This document shows, piece by piece, positions 54,961 to 64,000 of a stretch of 64,000 nt of DNA. Below the pieces are notes generated by a model that did no database searches, was not told the DNA's origin, and saw only the letters and a program-made list of their open reading frames with translations. This DNA is from Marinobacter sp. SS13-12. Lineage in GTDB: Bacteria; Pseudomonadota; Gammaproteobacteria; Pseudomonadales; Oleiphilaceae. Position numbers and translations under genes: made by a program. The DNA lies in NCBI RefSeq assembly GCF_030227115.1, contig NZ_JASSUA010000001.1, forward strand, positions 930,001 to 994,000. Reading direction: 5' to 3'. Position 1 is the first letter of the stretch, and the number at the start of each line of letters is the position of its first letter.

Positions 54961-55174
54961 GGACGGGGTAAGGCTCCGGTTAATAAAGGGGTGGGCCGGT
55001 GCAGGGCCTCACCAGATACAGGAGCGCGTACAGTATCATTCCGCCGGGTTCCGAGCCAGGCCCGGCGTGCCCTGGGGGCCTGGGTGTGTTGCTGTCAGGG
55101 GGTGTTTCTGCCAATCTCGGGGTCAAAACAGGAACAAGGCCGGAAATACCGGTGGTTAACAGGAGAACAATGCG
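54961..55174. promoter_or_regulatory. Intergenic region between glutaredoxin-like gene and ilvD
   Basis: The 214 bases between these divergent genes should carry both promoters. I see no clear leader peptide rich in branched-chain residues and no attenuator, so ilvD does not appear to be regulated by classical attenuation here. Confidence 0.4.
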
Positions 55175-56851
55175 ATGACAGAAGACAAGCGCCGCCGCTA
55201 CTCATCCCCGGTTGTGGATGGTCTGGGTAAATCGGCAAGCCGCGCCATGTTGCGGGCCGTGGGCTTTACCGATGAGGATTTCCGCAAGCCCCAGATCGGT
55301 ATTGCCTCCACCTGGAGCAACCTGACGCCCTGCAACATGCACATCAACCAGCTTGCGGAAGAATCCGCTGCGGGAGCCGATGAAGCCGGTGGCAAGAGCC
55401 TGACGTTCAATACCATTACCGTGTCCGATGGCATCGCCAATGGTACCGAGGGCATGAAGTACTCGCTGGTCTCGCGGGAAGTGATTGCCGACTCCATTGA
55501 AACCGTGGCCGGTTGCGAAGGGTTTGACGGCCTGGTGGCCATTGGCGGCTGCGACAAGAACATGCCCGGCTGCATGATGGGCCTTGCGCGGTTGAACCGG
55601 CCCTCGGTGTTTGTCTACGGCGGCACCATCATGCCTGGTGAAAATCATACCGATATTATCTCGGTATTCGAGGCGGTGGGAGCCCATGCCCGTGGCGATC
55701 TCGACCTGATCCAGGTGAAGCAGATCGAGGAGACCGCCATCCCCGGCCCCGGGTCCTGTGGTGGCATGTACACCGCCAACACCATGGCCTCGGCCATTGA
55801 GGCCATGGGCATGAGCCTGCCGGGCAGCTCGGCCCAGAATGCCATTTCCGATACCAAGGCCGCGGACTGTCGGGCCGCAGGTGCGGCTGTGCTCAATCTG
55901 CTGGACAGGGACATCAAGCCTTCCGATATCATGACCCGGGAAGCCTTTGAAAACGCCATTACAGTGGTCATTGCCCTGGGTGGCTCCACCAATGCGGTAC
56001 TTCATTTGCTGGCCATGGCCAGTACCGTCGGGGTCGAACTGTCTCTGGATGATTTCGTGGACATCGGCAAGCGGGTACCTGTGCTTGCGGACCTGCGTCC
56101 CAGCGGCCATTACATGATGTCGGAGCTGGTGGCCATTGGTGGTATCCAGCCACTGATGAAAATGCTGCTGGACAAGGGCATGCTGCACGGGGACTGCATG
56201 ACCGTAACGGGGCAGACTCTGGCCGAAAACCTGAGGGATGTGGCGCCCTATCCGGAAAGCCAGGACATCATTCATGCCTTTGACAATCCCATCAAGGCGG
56301 ACAGTCACCTGCGCATTCTCTACGGCAACCTCGCACCTACCGGAGCAGTGGCCAAGATTACCGGCAAGGAGGGTACCCACTTCACGGGCCAGGCCCGGGT
56401 GTTCCACTCCGAGGAAGAAGCCCAGGAGCGGATCATGGATGGCACCGTGGTAGCCGGGGATGTTCTGGTGATCCGTTATGAGGGGCCGAAAGGTGGCCCG
56501 GGCATGCGGGAGATGCTGACACCCACCTCGGCCATCATGGGTAAGGGCCTGGGCAGCGATGTGGCGCTGATTACCGATGGGCGCTTCTCCGGTGGCAGCC
56601 ACGGCTTTGTGGTGGGCCATATCACGCCGGAAGCCGCCGAGGGCGGGCCGCTTGCACTGGTCGAGAACGGCGATACCATCACCATTGACGCTGTCGCCAA
56701 CCGTATCGAGCTGGATATTTCCGACGAGGAGATGGAGCGCCGCCGTAAGGCCTGGTCAGAGCCGGCCCCGAGGTTTACCCGCGGGGTGCTGGCCAAGTAT
56801 GCGCGAACGGTAGGTTCGGCCTCGGAAGGCGCGGTGACGGACAAACCCTGA
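55175..56851 (+). CDS. ilvD: Dihydroxy-acid dehydratase
   Basis: A 558-aa IlvD/Edd-family dehydratase for valine and isoleucine synthesis. Cluster and metal motifs are [16 protein letters not shown] and [14 protein letters not shown], with the catalytic Ser region in [12 protein letters not shown] near the C terminus. The length (558 rather than about 615 aa) and these motifs fit the shorter group common in plants and many bacteria, several of which carry a [2Fe-2S] cluster. It stands alone, without other ilv genes. CAGGAG lies nine bases before the ATG. Confidence 0.94.
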   Translation: MTEDKRRRYSSPVVDGLGKSASRAMLRAVGFTDEDFRKPQIGIASTWSNLTPCNMHINQLAEESAAGADEAGGKSLTFNTITVSDGIANGTEGMKYSLVSREVIADSIETVAGCEGFDGLVAIGGCDKNMPGCMMGLARLNRPSVFVYGGTIMPGENHTDIISVFEAVGAHARGDLDLIQVKQIEETAIPGPGSCGGMYTANTMASAIEAMGMSLPGSSAQNAISDTKAADCRAAGAAVLNLLDRDIKPSDIMTREAFENAITVVIALGGSTNAVLHLLAMASTVGVELSLDDFVDIGKRVPVLADLRPSGHYMMSELVAIGGIQPLMKMLLDKGMLHGDCMTVTGQTLAENLRDVAPYPESQDIIHAFDNPIKADSHLRILYGNLAPTGAVAKITGKEGTHFTGQARVFHSEEEAQERIMDGTVVAGDVLVIRYEGPKGGPGMREMLTPTSAIMGKGLGSDVALITDGRFSGGSHGFVVGHITPEAAEGGPLALVENGDTITIDAVANRIELDISDEEMERRRKAWSEPAPRFTRGVLAKYARTVGSASEGAVTDKP

Positions 56852-56856
56852 CCGTT

Positions 56857-58485
56857 TCAGGGGCAGGCCGGTTCCGGCCGGCCCCAGAAATAGCCCTGTC
56901 CGAAGAGGCCGGGGAATTGCTGTAACCAGCAGACCACGGCCTCGTCCTCCACGCCCTCGACCACCACATCCAGGTCCAGTGCCTCGCCCAGTTCCAGGGC
57001 GGCGCGAAAGATACGTTGGCGGGTCGGATGGGCGAGGATATCCTTGAGGAAGCTGCGGTCGATCTTGAGCTCGTCCAGATCAAAACTTGCCAGCGTTCCC
57101 AGTGAGGAATGGCCAGTACCGAAGTCATCCATTGCGATCCTGAATCCTTTGCGGCTGAGGGCATGGATGATTTTTCCGGAATCTTCCGGGTCGGTCATCA
57201 TAGCGGTTTCGGTAATTTCCAGGATCAGATCCCCGGTCTTCATGCCGTGGCGGGTAACGATGTCGGCAATCTCGTCTTCGAAACCGGCGTGAATCAGGTC
57301 GACGGCGGAAATATTGACGGCCACGGACAGGCCTGGGCCATAGCGGGAGACCAGATGACGGTATTCACTGCAAGCCCGCTCGATGACCCAGAGTGTTACC
57401 GGATGGATCACCCCTACCTGTTCGGCCAGCGGTATCCACTGGTCAGGCGCAACGATGCCGAACTCCGGATGACGCCAACGGATCAGGGCCTCCACAGAGC
57501 GAACTTTCGAGTCGCGAATGCTTACCTTGGGCTGGTATTCCAGCCACATGGCGTTGCTGGCCAATCCATCTTCCACGTCCAGCATCAGAACCTGCTGGCG
57601 ATACTGCCACTCGGCAATGGCCGGATCATAGACGGTAAGTAGCTGCCCGGCATTCAGTGACGCCAGACCGGCTGAAGAAAGGATTCCGGCTGCATCGGCC
57701 CCGTGCTCCGGTGCATGGGCGATGCCCAGTGAAGGGCCCCAGGAGAAGGAGAACCGGCCCTCGCGGAAGTTGTCGGCCAGCCAGTCCCGTATCTCGAAGA
57801 GCAGATCCTGAACCTGATCAGTATGGTCCTCGCGGTACAGTGCGAAGGCGTGGTTGATGGTGTCTATCGTCGCCAGCCCATAACCATTGATGATCACCAG
57901 CCGGGCGCTGGCGAGGCGTTTGAGATAACTGTTCAGCTGGCGCAGATAACTCCTGAGTAGCTCCTCGGCAGCACGGTATCCCAATGCCTGTTCAATCTCG
58001 TTGAACCGGCTGAGCCGGATCATACACAGCGTGTAGGGGATCTGGCCGGTGTCGATGTTGTCGAGGGTTTCTTCCAGTATGGCCCGGTTGGGCTTACCGG
58101 TGACCCGGTGGGATTTCAGCAGGCGGTCATAATCCTGCTCGATCTGTGAGCGAACCTGTTGTTCCTGGCGAACCAGCCTGTCAGCGCTCAGTCGTTTACG
58201 GCGTTCCTGCCGGCTGACGGCCCTGAGGACATAACTGCCCCCCGCCAGAAGCAGCAGTGCGAACATCAGGACGCCGCCGATAAACGCTTTGCGGATCAGT
58301 TCGTGGCTCGCTTCAAGGGCCTGGCCCTGAAGGACTTGCGGCAATAAGCCAATGAGCAGTACGGCGTAGGCGATGGCAAGCAGTATCAGGATCAGGGGCA
58401 ACCATCGCCAGAACACACCGGCCACGCCTGGGTTGGCATCTTTTCGTATTGGAGTTCTGTCTGACGAGGTTGTGGGAGATTCCAT
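56857..58485 (-). CDS. Membrane-bound EAL phosphodiesterase with degenerate GGDEF domain
   Basis: A 542-aa protein. Two N-terminal helices flank a short periplasmic stretch; a degenerate GGDEF domain follows, with no GGDEF motif (the position reads about INGYGLA), then an EAL domain. The EAL part keeps EALIRW, DDFGTGHSSL, LKIDRSFL and QGYFWGRP, so c-di-GMP hydrolysis is plausible; EGVED replaces the usual EGVET. It would lower c-di-GMP at the inner membrane, possibly tuned by nucleotide binding in the dead GGDEF domain. The ATG at 58485 is preferred to a GTG ten codons upstream. Confidence 0.85.
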   Translation of the reverse strand: MESPTTSSDRTPIRKDANPGVAGVFWRWLPLILILLAIAYAVLLIGLLPQVLQGQALEASHELIRKAFIGGVLMFALLLLAGGSYVLRAVSRQERRKRLSADRLVRQEQQVRSQIEQDYDRLLKSHRVTGKPNRAILEETLDNIDTGQIPYTLCMIRLSRFNEIEQALGYRAAEELLRSYLRQLNSYLKRLASARLVIINGYGLATIDTINHAFALYREDHTDQVQDLLFEIRDWLADNFREGRFSFSWGPSLGIAHAPEHGADAAGILSSAGLASLNAGQLLTVYDPAIAEWQYRQQVLMLDVEDGLASNAMWLEYQPKVSIRDSKVRSVEALIRWRHPEFGIVAPDQWIPLAEQVGVIHPVTLWVIERACSEYRHLVSRYGPGLSVAVNISAVDLIHAGFEDEIADIVTRHGMKTGDLILEITETAMMTDPEDSGKIIHALSRKGFRIAMDDFGTGHSSLGTLASFDLDELKIDRSFLKDILAHPTRQRIFRAALELGEALDLDVVVEGVEDEAVVCWLQQFPGLFGQGYFWGRPEPACP

Positions 58486-58530
58486 TCTGTCCGTGTCCTG
58501 CCGGCTTGCCGGCACGCCTGTTACAGTCTG

Positions 58531-58555
58531 GTTACTTTATGAATCATTAAGTAAC
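58531..58555. promoter_or_regulatory. 25-bp near-perfect palindrome upstream of the EAL gene
   Basis: GTTACTT and AAGTAAC flank ATGA-A-TCAT with a single mismatched pair, giving a 25-base palindrome 46 bases before the EAL gene start. Size and symmetry fit a dimeric repressor or activator site. The rest of the 58516-58785 gap is AT-rich in its first half and shows no ORF. Confidence 0.5.
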
Positions 58556-58785
58556 ATTATGATTTATATGTAATTTTACGGGATTTAAAGAAATTTTGCA
58601 TTTACTGTTTAAAACGCTTTGGTAGGGCCGGGCCGAGACGGATTAATGAGGCGGACAACGGTAGAACTGACAAACTGGTAACGCTTTTACCGCCCCGGGC
58701 CGGAGTCAGCGGGCGTTTTGGCTGGTATAGTTGTAACCTTGTCAGATAAGGCAGGCGTGTGCAGGCAAATACAAGAAGGGTTGAA

Positions 58786-59703
58786 ATGATGATCCGATCG
58801 GCCGGTTTACTGGCGCTGACAGTGCTGCTGGTAGTGACGTTTTCTCCTGCCAGTGCAGCGGAAAGGGCAGAGTTGCAGCTGGCTTCGGTCAACGCAGCGG
58901 TCGCTTATGCGGATGCAGATGAGCTGGTCTATGGCAAGAATGCCCACCGCCCGGTGCCCATTGCTTCCATTACCAAACTGATGACAGCCCTGGTAGTGAT
59001 GGAGTCCGGGGAACCACTGACGGAATGGCTGGAGTTCAGGGAGCGCCATATTCCGGCGCCCGCAAATGCCTATACCCGTATTCGCGAAGGCTCTGAGCTG
59101 CGGCGTGCTGATGTGCTGAGGATTGCATTGATGTCGTCGGAGAACTTTGCCGCCTATACCCTTGCCCGTCATCATCCGGGCGGCTATGACGCCTTTGTCA
59201 AAGCCATGAATACCCGTGCCAGCGAACTGGGCATGGTCAATACCACGTTTGTGGACCCGACCGGGCTGTCGGTAAAAAACCGTTCGACTGCGGCAGATCT
59301 GGTGCGCCTGGTCAGGGCCGCCAGCAAGTATCCACAGATCCGGGAATACTCCACCACCCGCTACTTCACAGGGCGCTTCCGGCAGCCCCGCTACCGCCTT
59401 GCGTACGGAAACACCAATGTCCTTGTGCACCGTGAGAGCTGGGGTGTGGGTATCAGCAAAACCGGTTATCTCTCCGAGGCAGGGCGCTGCCTGGTTATGC
59501 TGTCCGAGATGGACGGCAGGCCAGTGGTTACCGTACTGCTGGACTCCCTGGGCACCCGGTCGCCAATGGGCGATGCCGGGCGTATCAAGCGCTGGCTGAC
59601 CACCGGAGTGGGCGGCAGTGTAGCCGCAGCGGCACGGGCCTATGAGCGGAAAAAGAACGCTGCCTATGCGTCCTCTGCCAGCACCTCTGCCAGTGTGAAC
59701 TGA
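58786..59703 (+). CDS. pbpG: D-alanyl-D-alanine endopeptidase (PBP7-like)
   Basis: A 305-aa serine peptidase of the S11 family with a signal peptide ending ASAA. Active-site motifs are SITK (Ser nucleophile), SSEN (SxN) and KTG in ISKTGYLSEAG. The length matches PbpG/PBP7, which cleaves peptidoglycan cross-links in the periplasm. The C terminus is a Ser/Ala-rich tail. A second ATG directly follows the first. Confidence 0.9.
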   Translation: MMIRSAGLLALTVLLVVTFSPASAAERAELQLASVNAAVAYADADELVYGKNAHRPVPIASITKLMTALVVMESGEPLTEWLEFRERHIPAPANAYTRIREGSELRRADVLRIALMSSENFAAYTLARHHPGGYDAFVKAMNTRASELGMVNTTFVDPTGLSVKNRSTAADLVRLVRAASKYPQIREYSTTRYFTGRFRQPRYRLAYGNTNVLVHRESWGVGISKTGYLSEAGRCLVMLSEMDGRPVVTVLLDSLGTRSPMGDAGRIKRWLTTGVGGSVAAAARAYERKKNAAYASSASTSASVN

Positions 59704-59730
59704 CGTCGAATTTATCAGGATCCTTGGCCA

Positions 59731-60210
59731 ATGATCGAGATCTTCACCACCGGTGGCACTATCGACAAGGTGTACTTCGACGCCAACAGCGAGTTTGAAA
59801 TCGGGGACAGTCCGGTTGCAGAACTGCTTGCGGAATCCAATATTCGCGACGGATTCTCGGTCACGGGCCTGATGCGCAAGGATAGCCTGGAGATGAAAGA
59901 CGAGGACCGCGAGGCGGTCAGAGCCGCGGTCAGCCGTTGTTCCGCAGAACGGATTCTGATCACCCACGGCACTGACACCATGCCGGACACGGCAAGAGCG
60001 CTATTGTCAGTCAGGGACAAAACCATCGTGCTTACCGGTGCCATGCAGCCTGCCCGCATGCGCCGCAGTGATGCTGTGTTCAACATTGGTTTTGCCTGGG
60101 CCGCGGTGAAGCTGCTGCCCCACGGTGTCTATATCGCCATGAACGGAGAGGTGTTCGAAGCGGGCTCCGTTCGCAAGAACCTGAAGGCCCAGCGCTTCGA
60201 GCGAACCTGA
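59731..60210 (+). CDS. Short asparaginase-domain protein
   Basis: A 159-aa protein that corresponds only to the N-terminal domain of type I/II asparaginases (usually about 330 aa). The first catalytic Thr is Thr10 in TTGGTID; the second triad is present as HGTDTM and the Lys in DKTIVLTGAMQP. The C-terminal domain that completes the dimer active site is absent, and the stop is not followed by its remains, so this is a compact family rather than a recent truncation. Activity as an amidase is uncertain. It lies 27 bases after pbpG. Confidence 0.8.
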   Translation: MIEIFTTGGTIDKVYFDANSEFEIGDSPVAELLAESNIRDGFSVTGLMRKDSLEMKDEDREAVRAAVSRCSAERILITHGTDTMPDTARALLSVRDKTIVLTGAMQPARMRRSDAVFNIGFAWAAVKLLPHGVYIAMNGEVFEAGSVRKNLKAQRFERT

Positions 60211-60903
60211 TCACGCCAGGCAGCCCACTTCATCAACGGTAAGCTCGCGGTATTGGCCTGGAGCCAGTTCGGGGTCCAGAACGATGTCTCCAATCCGCCA
60301 TCGGTGCAGCCCGACCACATGATTGCCTACCGCAGCCAGCATTCGCCGGACCTGGTGGTAACGCCCTTCAGAAATGGTCAGATCAATCAGCCGCTCATCC
60401 AGTTTGTGGACCCCGGCGGGGGAGGTAGGCGTGGGTTCGTTGCGCAGGGTCACCCCCTGTTCCAGCCGCAGGATCGCGGTAGGATCGATGCGCTCACTGA
60501 GGGTTACGCGGTAGGTCTTGGGGCAGCTCACCCGAGGGGAGGTTATCCTGTGGGACCACTGGCCATCCGTGGTCAGTAGTAACAGCCCGGTGGTATCCGC
60601 ATCCAGTCGTCCGGCGATGTGCAGTCCCCGCCTTATATCAGCAGGCAGCAGGTCAAGGGCGGTTGGTTGCTGGCTGTCAGTGGTGGCACTGATGACTCCT
60701 TCGGGTTTGTGCAGCATGAGGTAGCGCTCGCCCGGCAGAGCCAGGGTTTGCCCCTCAAGGGTGATTCTGGACTCGGGAGTTACCAGGGTGCCGGCTTTGC
60801 GGCAGGTTTGATCGTCCACCTGCACCAGGCCAGCGCTGATGGCCTTTTTTGTATCCCGGCGCGACAGGGTCGTGGCGTTGGCTATGAAATAATCCAGACG
60901 CAT
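60211..60903 (-). CDS. rsuA: 16S rRNA pseudouridine synthase RsuA
   Basis: A 230-aa pseudouridine synthase: an N-terminal S4-like RNA-binding domain (MRLDYFIANAT...SRRDTKKAISAGLVQVDD) and a catalytic domain with the nucleophilic Asp in AGRLDADTTGLLLLT. GQWSHRITSPR and EGRYHQVRRMLAAVGNHV match RsuA closely, so modification of U516 in 16S rRNA is expected. The ATG at 60903 is two bases after the stop of the YdjM-like gene. Confidence 0.92.
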   Translation of the reverse strand: MRLDYFIANATTLSRRDTKKAISAGLVQVDDQTCRKAGTLVTPESRITLEGQTLALPGERYLMLHKPEGVISATTDSQQPTALDLLPADIRRGLHIAGRLDADTTGLLLLTTDGQWSHRITSPRVSCPKTYRVTLSERIDPTAILRLEQGVTLRNEPTPTSPAGVHKLDERLIDLTISEGRYHQVRRMLAAVGNHVVGLHRWRIGDIVLDPELAPGQYRELTVDEVGCLA

Positions 60904-60905
60904 GT

Positions 60906-61937
60906 TCAGGTACAGCCTTCTCCCGGCGGTGGCAAGGTCAGGCTGGCAAGGCACAGAACTTCGGCCGAGCCGGTCATCCGGCTCCATAATAGCCCCAGCA
61001 GCTCACCGGCGACAGCCGGGCGTTCCGTACGGGAACTGGGCAGGGGCTTCAGGCCGTCGCCATTGTCCGTTGCCAGAATGAACGTGAACGGATGGGCACC
61101 TGGAATGCCGAGGCGTATATCCGTGGCTGTCAGCCTGCCATTGGCTCTTTCGTAATGCAGAAAACCGTTCGTAAACCACTCCAGGCGCCGGCCCTCGGCC
61201 AGCGTCGCTGCAACTTCCGCCAGTTGCGGATCGCGTGGGAAGCTTTCCAGGGTGACCGGTCCGTCGCCATCCAGAAACCCGGTGACGATTTCCACCCGCC
61301 GGTCCTCACCCATGACGGTCACACGCCACAATACGGTGTTGAAGGGCATGGGCTGAACCATTCTCGGCGCATCCTGAAGACCTTCCTGTGCCAGGGCGGG
61401 CTGCACGCGGTCTGAAATGATCTGCTGGGCGGTGACGCTCCAGCCAAGATACAGCGTCGATAACACCAGCCCTGCCATGACAGCCCTGGTATCCGGCCCA
61501 CGGAACAGGAACGCCAAGATCCCCGCCAGCAAGGGCAAGGTGTAGAGGGGGTCGATAATAAAGATACTGCTGATCGCAATCGGCGGGCCGAAGGGCCAGA
61601 ACAACTGGGTGCCGTAGGTGGTGAAAGCGTCCAGCAAGGGGTGTGTCAGCAATATCAGGGCTGTGACCGCGAGCCAGCGCCTGTAACTGAGAACCGGGCG
61701 CCAGCGGTGCAGTGCCCAGGCAATAAGAAACGACAATGGAAACAGGATAAACAGGGAGTGGCTGAAGCCCCGGTGCTGGGTAAAGTTGGCCACGGCGGTG
61801 CCGTAATCGATAACCACATCCAGGTCCGGCAGGGTGCCGAGGGCCGCGCCAATCAGCAGTGCCGAGCGGCCAAGGGTTTTGCCGGCAACCGCGCCGGCGA
61901 GCGAGGCGCCCAGTGCAGCCTGGGTTATCGAGTCCAT
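60906..61937 (-). CDS. YdjM-like inner-membrane metal-dependent hydrolase
   Basis: A 343-aa membrane protein. The N-terminal half has four or five helices with the metal-binding pattern DSITQAALGASLAGAVAG, LPDLDVVID, HRGFSHSLF and HPLLDAFTTYG, typical of the YdjM/YfhO-type metal-dependent hydrolase family (DUF457-like). The C-terminal half is soluble. Function is not well defined; a membrane-lipid or phosphoester substrate is possible. Operonic with rsuA. Confidence 0.78.
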   Translation of the reverse strand: MDSITQAALGASLAGAVAGKTLGRSALLIGAALGTLPDLDVVIDYGTAVANFTQHRGFSHSLFILFPLSFLIAWALHRWRPVLSYRRWLAVTALILLTHPLLDAFTTYGTQLFWPFGPPIAISSIFIIDPLYTLPLLAGILAFLFRGPDTRAVMAGLVLSTLYLGWSVTAQQIISDRVQPALAQEGLQDAPRMVQPMPFNTVLWRVTVMGEDRRVEIVTGFLDGDGPVTLESFPRDPQLAEVAATLAEGRRLEWFTNGFLHYERANGRLTATDIRLGIPGAHPFTFILATDNGDGLKPLPSSRTERPAVAGELLGLLWSRMTGSAEVLCLASLTLPPPGEGCT

Positions 61938-61953
61938 CGGTATTGAAGCCTTG

Positions 61954-63189
61954 TCAGAGCACTACGCCAAGCGATTCCAGAACCGCATCGCCAGGATACC
62001 CATCGGCCACAAGGCCATTTTTGGCCTGATAGGTTCGAATGGCAGAGCGGGTATCAGGGCCCATGATACCGTCCGGTTCGCCGGTGTCGAAGCCCTTTTC
62101 ATTCAGTGCCTCCTGGATAGCCAGAATGTTGTCCCGGGACAAGGCCGGCAGATCTTCCGGGGGCGGATTCTGCAGTTCTCCGGCACCGGCAATACGGTCT
62201 GCCAGGTGTCCCACGGCAATGGCATAGAATTCAGAGCGATTCCAGCCCATGATCACGCCAAAGTTGTGGTAGGCCAGGAAGGCTGGTCCGCGGTGGCCGG
62301 AGGGAACGACCACAGAGGCCTTGATGGGCTCATTGGCCAGGGCATTGCCGAAAGCGTCGGTGACGCCCAGTTTTCGCCATTCCTCGAGTGCAAGTTTGCG
62401 GCCATCTGCCAGTTCATAATCGAAGTTTTCTGGCAGCAAGACCTCCCGCCCCCAACGGTAGTCGCCGTTCCAGCCAAGGTCTTCCAGGAAGTTACCGGCG
62501 GACATCATGGCATCCGGCAGACTGTTCCAGAGGTCCCGCTTGCCATCCCCGTCACCATCCACGGCGTGACGGAGGAAGACGGTGGGCATGAACTGGACGT
62601 GGCCCATGGCTCCCGCCCAGGAGCCTTCCATCTGTTCGGCGGGTATCGCGCCCTCGTCAATGATACGCAGTGCTGCGATCAACTGCTCGGTAAAGAAATT
62701 ACTGCGGCGCGGGTCACAGGCCAGCGTGGCCAGGGAACTGGGTACCGGCATCTTGCCAAAATAAGCACCAAAGTTGGTTTCCAGGCCCCAGAAGGACACC
62801 AGGTAGGGGGCAGGTACACCGGTTTCACGGGTGACACGGTCGAGCAGTTCCCGGTGCTCCTGAAGCAGCTCCCGCCCCTTGCTGACGCGCTGGTCATTGA
62901 CCCGGCGGTTCAGGTAGTCGGCAAAGGTGGTGGTGAATTCCGGCTGGCGCCGGTCCAGCTCGATAACCCGCTCCAGGTACTCGGCACTGGCCAGCACGTT
63001 TTTGGCGGTCTGCGATGACACACCAGCCTCAATCGCCTGGCCTTCCAGCCTTTCGATGCACAGGGGGAAGTCTTCTGCAGCATCGCTGTAGGCGATGCCG
63101 GGCAAGCTTCCCAATGCCAACGCCCCTGCCAGTGACAGATGGCGAATCGTCCGTTTGCCTGCAAAAGTCCCTGTGAAAATGATCGGCAC
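61954..63189 (-). CDS. MltB-type lytic murein transglycosylase with peptidoglycan-binding domain
   Basis: A 411-aa protein: a signal peptide (about 1-35), an SLT_2 lytic transglycosylase domain with the catalytic Glu in FWGLETNFGAYFG, the block GSWAGAMGHVQFMPT, and a C-terminal peptidoglycan-binding_1 domain (about 350-411, LNEKGFDTGEPDGIMGPDTRSAIRTYQ). It cleaves the glycan backbone to 1,6-anhydromuramic acid products. No lipobox is visible, so it is probably periplasmic and soluble. The start is GTG with GAGG seven bases upstream. Confidence 0.9.
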   Translation of the reverse strand: MPIIFTGTFAGKRTIRHLSLAGALALGSLPGIAYSDAAEDFPLCIERLEGQAIEAGVSSQTAKNVLASAEYLERVIELDRRQPEFTTTFADYLNRRVNDQRVSKGRELLQEHRELLDRVTRETGVPAPYLVSFWGLETNFGAYFGKMPVPSSLATLACDPRRSNFFTEQLIAALRIIDEGAIPAEQMEGSWAGAMGHVQFMPTVFLRHAVDGDGDGKRDLWNSLPDAMMSAGNFLEDLGWNGDYRWGREVLLPENFDYELADGRKLALEEWRKLGVTDAFGNALANEPIKASVVVPSGHRGPAFLAYHNFGVIMGWNRSEFYAIAVGHLADRIAGAGELQNPPPEDLPALSRDNILAIQEALNEKGFDTGEPDGIMGPDTRSAIRTYQAKNGLVADGYPGDAVLESLGVVL

Positions 63190-63409
63190 GCTGAACCTCG
63201 GTCTGGAGTGGATGTTTCAGGCTCATGGTAGCCTGTTTTCACTACCCTTAAATACCGTTGTTGGCCGCTTTCGGTGACAATTCTTTAACCTGGGGTTTCC
63301 TGCGGCCATCCGTGTGTCGTCTTTTTGTAGCCCGGCTATTCCCGGGTTACGGCTTGTTCTATAGTTTGGGCTGATAACCAACAAATTTCTGAATGAAAAG
63401 GTCCGAATC

Positions 63410-64000
63410 ATGGCAGCACTGAAGGCGCTGGTGGTGGATGATGCCAGTTTTGTCAGGGATCTGGTCAAGCGGACAGTACGCCAGCGCTTCCCGGTCATCG
63501 AAACCACCGACGCCCAGAACGGTCGCAGGGCCCAGTCCTTGATGTCGAGAACGGTGTTCGACCTGATCCTGTGTGACTGGGAGATGCCGGAGATGTCGGG
63601 CCTGGAGCTGTTGCAATGGATGCGCCAGCAGCCCCAGTACGAGAAAGTACCGTTTATCATGATTACCAGTCGAGGCGACAAGGATCATGTGGTGGAAGCC
63701 GTCAAGGGCGGGGTGTCCGAGTACCTGGGCAAACCCTTCAGCCCCGAAGGGCTGAGCAACAAGATCATCAAGGTTATGGGCCGGCGGCTCAAGGACGCCA
63801 TGGACCGCAGTGGCAAGTCCATGGGCGGCCCCGCCGATGCCTTCAAGGAGTCTGCCACCCTGTTGACGCAGAAACGGGAACCGGCGGCACCGGCGTCGCC
63901 TGCTCCGGGCAAACCACCCGCCGGGCCAGCTGCTTCAGGCAGGCCAGCGATGAGTGTGGCTTCGGTGCGCTTTGCAGACAGCACGCTGCGTTCGGTGGTC
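63410..64000 (+). CDS. CheY-like response regulator, 3' end beyond window
   Basis: The visible 197 codons start MAALKALVVDDASFVRDLVK. The receiver domain has the acidic pair DD (10-11), the phospho-acceptor Asp in LILCDWEMPEMSG, Thr/Ser in MITSRG and Lys in YLGKPFSP. After residue 125 comes a Pro/Ala/Gly-rich linker, and the frame is still open at the window edge, so an output domain is expected but not visible. AAAAGG lies eight bases before the ATG. This is the rightmost gene and is incomplete. Confidence 0.88.
   Translation, partial: MAALKALVVDDASFVRDLVKRTVRQRFPVIETTDAQNGRRAQSLMSRTVFDLILCDWEMPEMSGLELLQWMRQQPQYEKVPFIMITSRGDKDHVVEAVKGGVSEYLGKPFSPEGLSNKIIKVMGRRLKDAMDRSGKSMGGPADAFKESATLLTQKREPAAPASPAPGKPPAGPAASGRPAMSVASVRFADSTLRSVV

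Noticed and set aside
54961..55174. Attenuator leader peptide upstream of ilvD
   Set aside because: No short ORF rich in Ile, Val or Leu codons followed by alternative hairpins could be found.
55202..56620. Long minus-strand ORF (472 aa) opposite ilvD
   Set aside because: Same reason: His/Gly-rich shadow translation of a strongly conserved gene.

Overview
The window is about 64 kb of moderately GC-rich chromosomal DNA from an aerobic marine gammaproteobacterium, most likely Marinobacter or a close relative. Supporting signs are FadE, CysZ, RapA, UbiF and MnmH of gammaproteobacterial type, a CsrB-type regulatory RNA, and an alpha-glucosidase that closely resembles the Halomonas enzyme. Coding density is high. 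I see no rRNA, tRNA, insertion sequence, phage or CRISPR array.

Layout. 1-343: window edge, with at most a coupled pair of small minus-strand ORFs and an ArsR-type operator. 344-3356: arsenate-resistance operon (ArsC-ArsR fusion, dedicated GAPDH, ArsJ). 3364-5471: outer-membrane barrel protein and a FetAB-type exporter. 5611-10198: NifJ plus a dihydroorotate-dehydrogenase-like partner. 10192-11583: ACR3-like transporter and a thioesterase on the minus strand. 11778-17300: pstSCAB-phoU behind a Pho box, followed by a structured repeat. 17451-21900: housekeeping genes on the minus strand (hinT, ubiF, ybaK-like, mscS, mnmH). 22035-29838: methyltransferase, the CsrB-type RNA, vanZ-like, cysZ, rapA, fadE. 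29846-34159: mmsA and a GMC oxidoreductase, divergent from a LysR regulator. 34214-38736: second copy of the structured repeat, crcB, csp, plsC-like, dienelactone hydrolase, ald, GST. 39065-48476: alpha-glucoside/sucrose uptake and catabolism cluster. 48543-54960: YIP1 protein, P-type ATPase, atypical phosphoketolase, glutaredoxin. 55175-64000: ilvD, EAL protein, pbpG, short asparaginase, rsuA, ydjM-like, lytic transglycosylase and a response regulator cut by the window edge.

How the parts connect. The first 17 kb has an arsenate/phosphate theme: reduction of As(V), conversion to 1-arseno-3-phosphoglycerate and its export, a possible As(III) exporter, and the Pst system, which is the usual entry route for arsenate. 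The sugar cluster is a self-contained pathway: porin, ABC importer, alpha-glucosidase, LacI regulator and fructokinase, with palindromic operators upstream. The most notable non-coding features are an unannotated CsrB-type RNA with 15 GGA motifs and a GacA/UvrY-like upstream box, and two copies of a 112-113 nt multi-hairpin element that also presents GGA in hairpin loops. Together these suggest, but do not prove, a wider CsrA/RsmA circuit.
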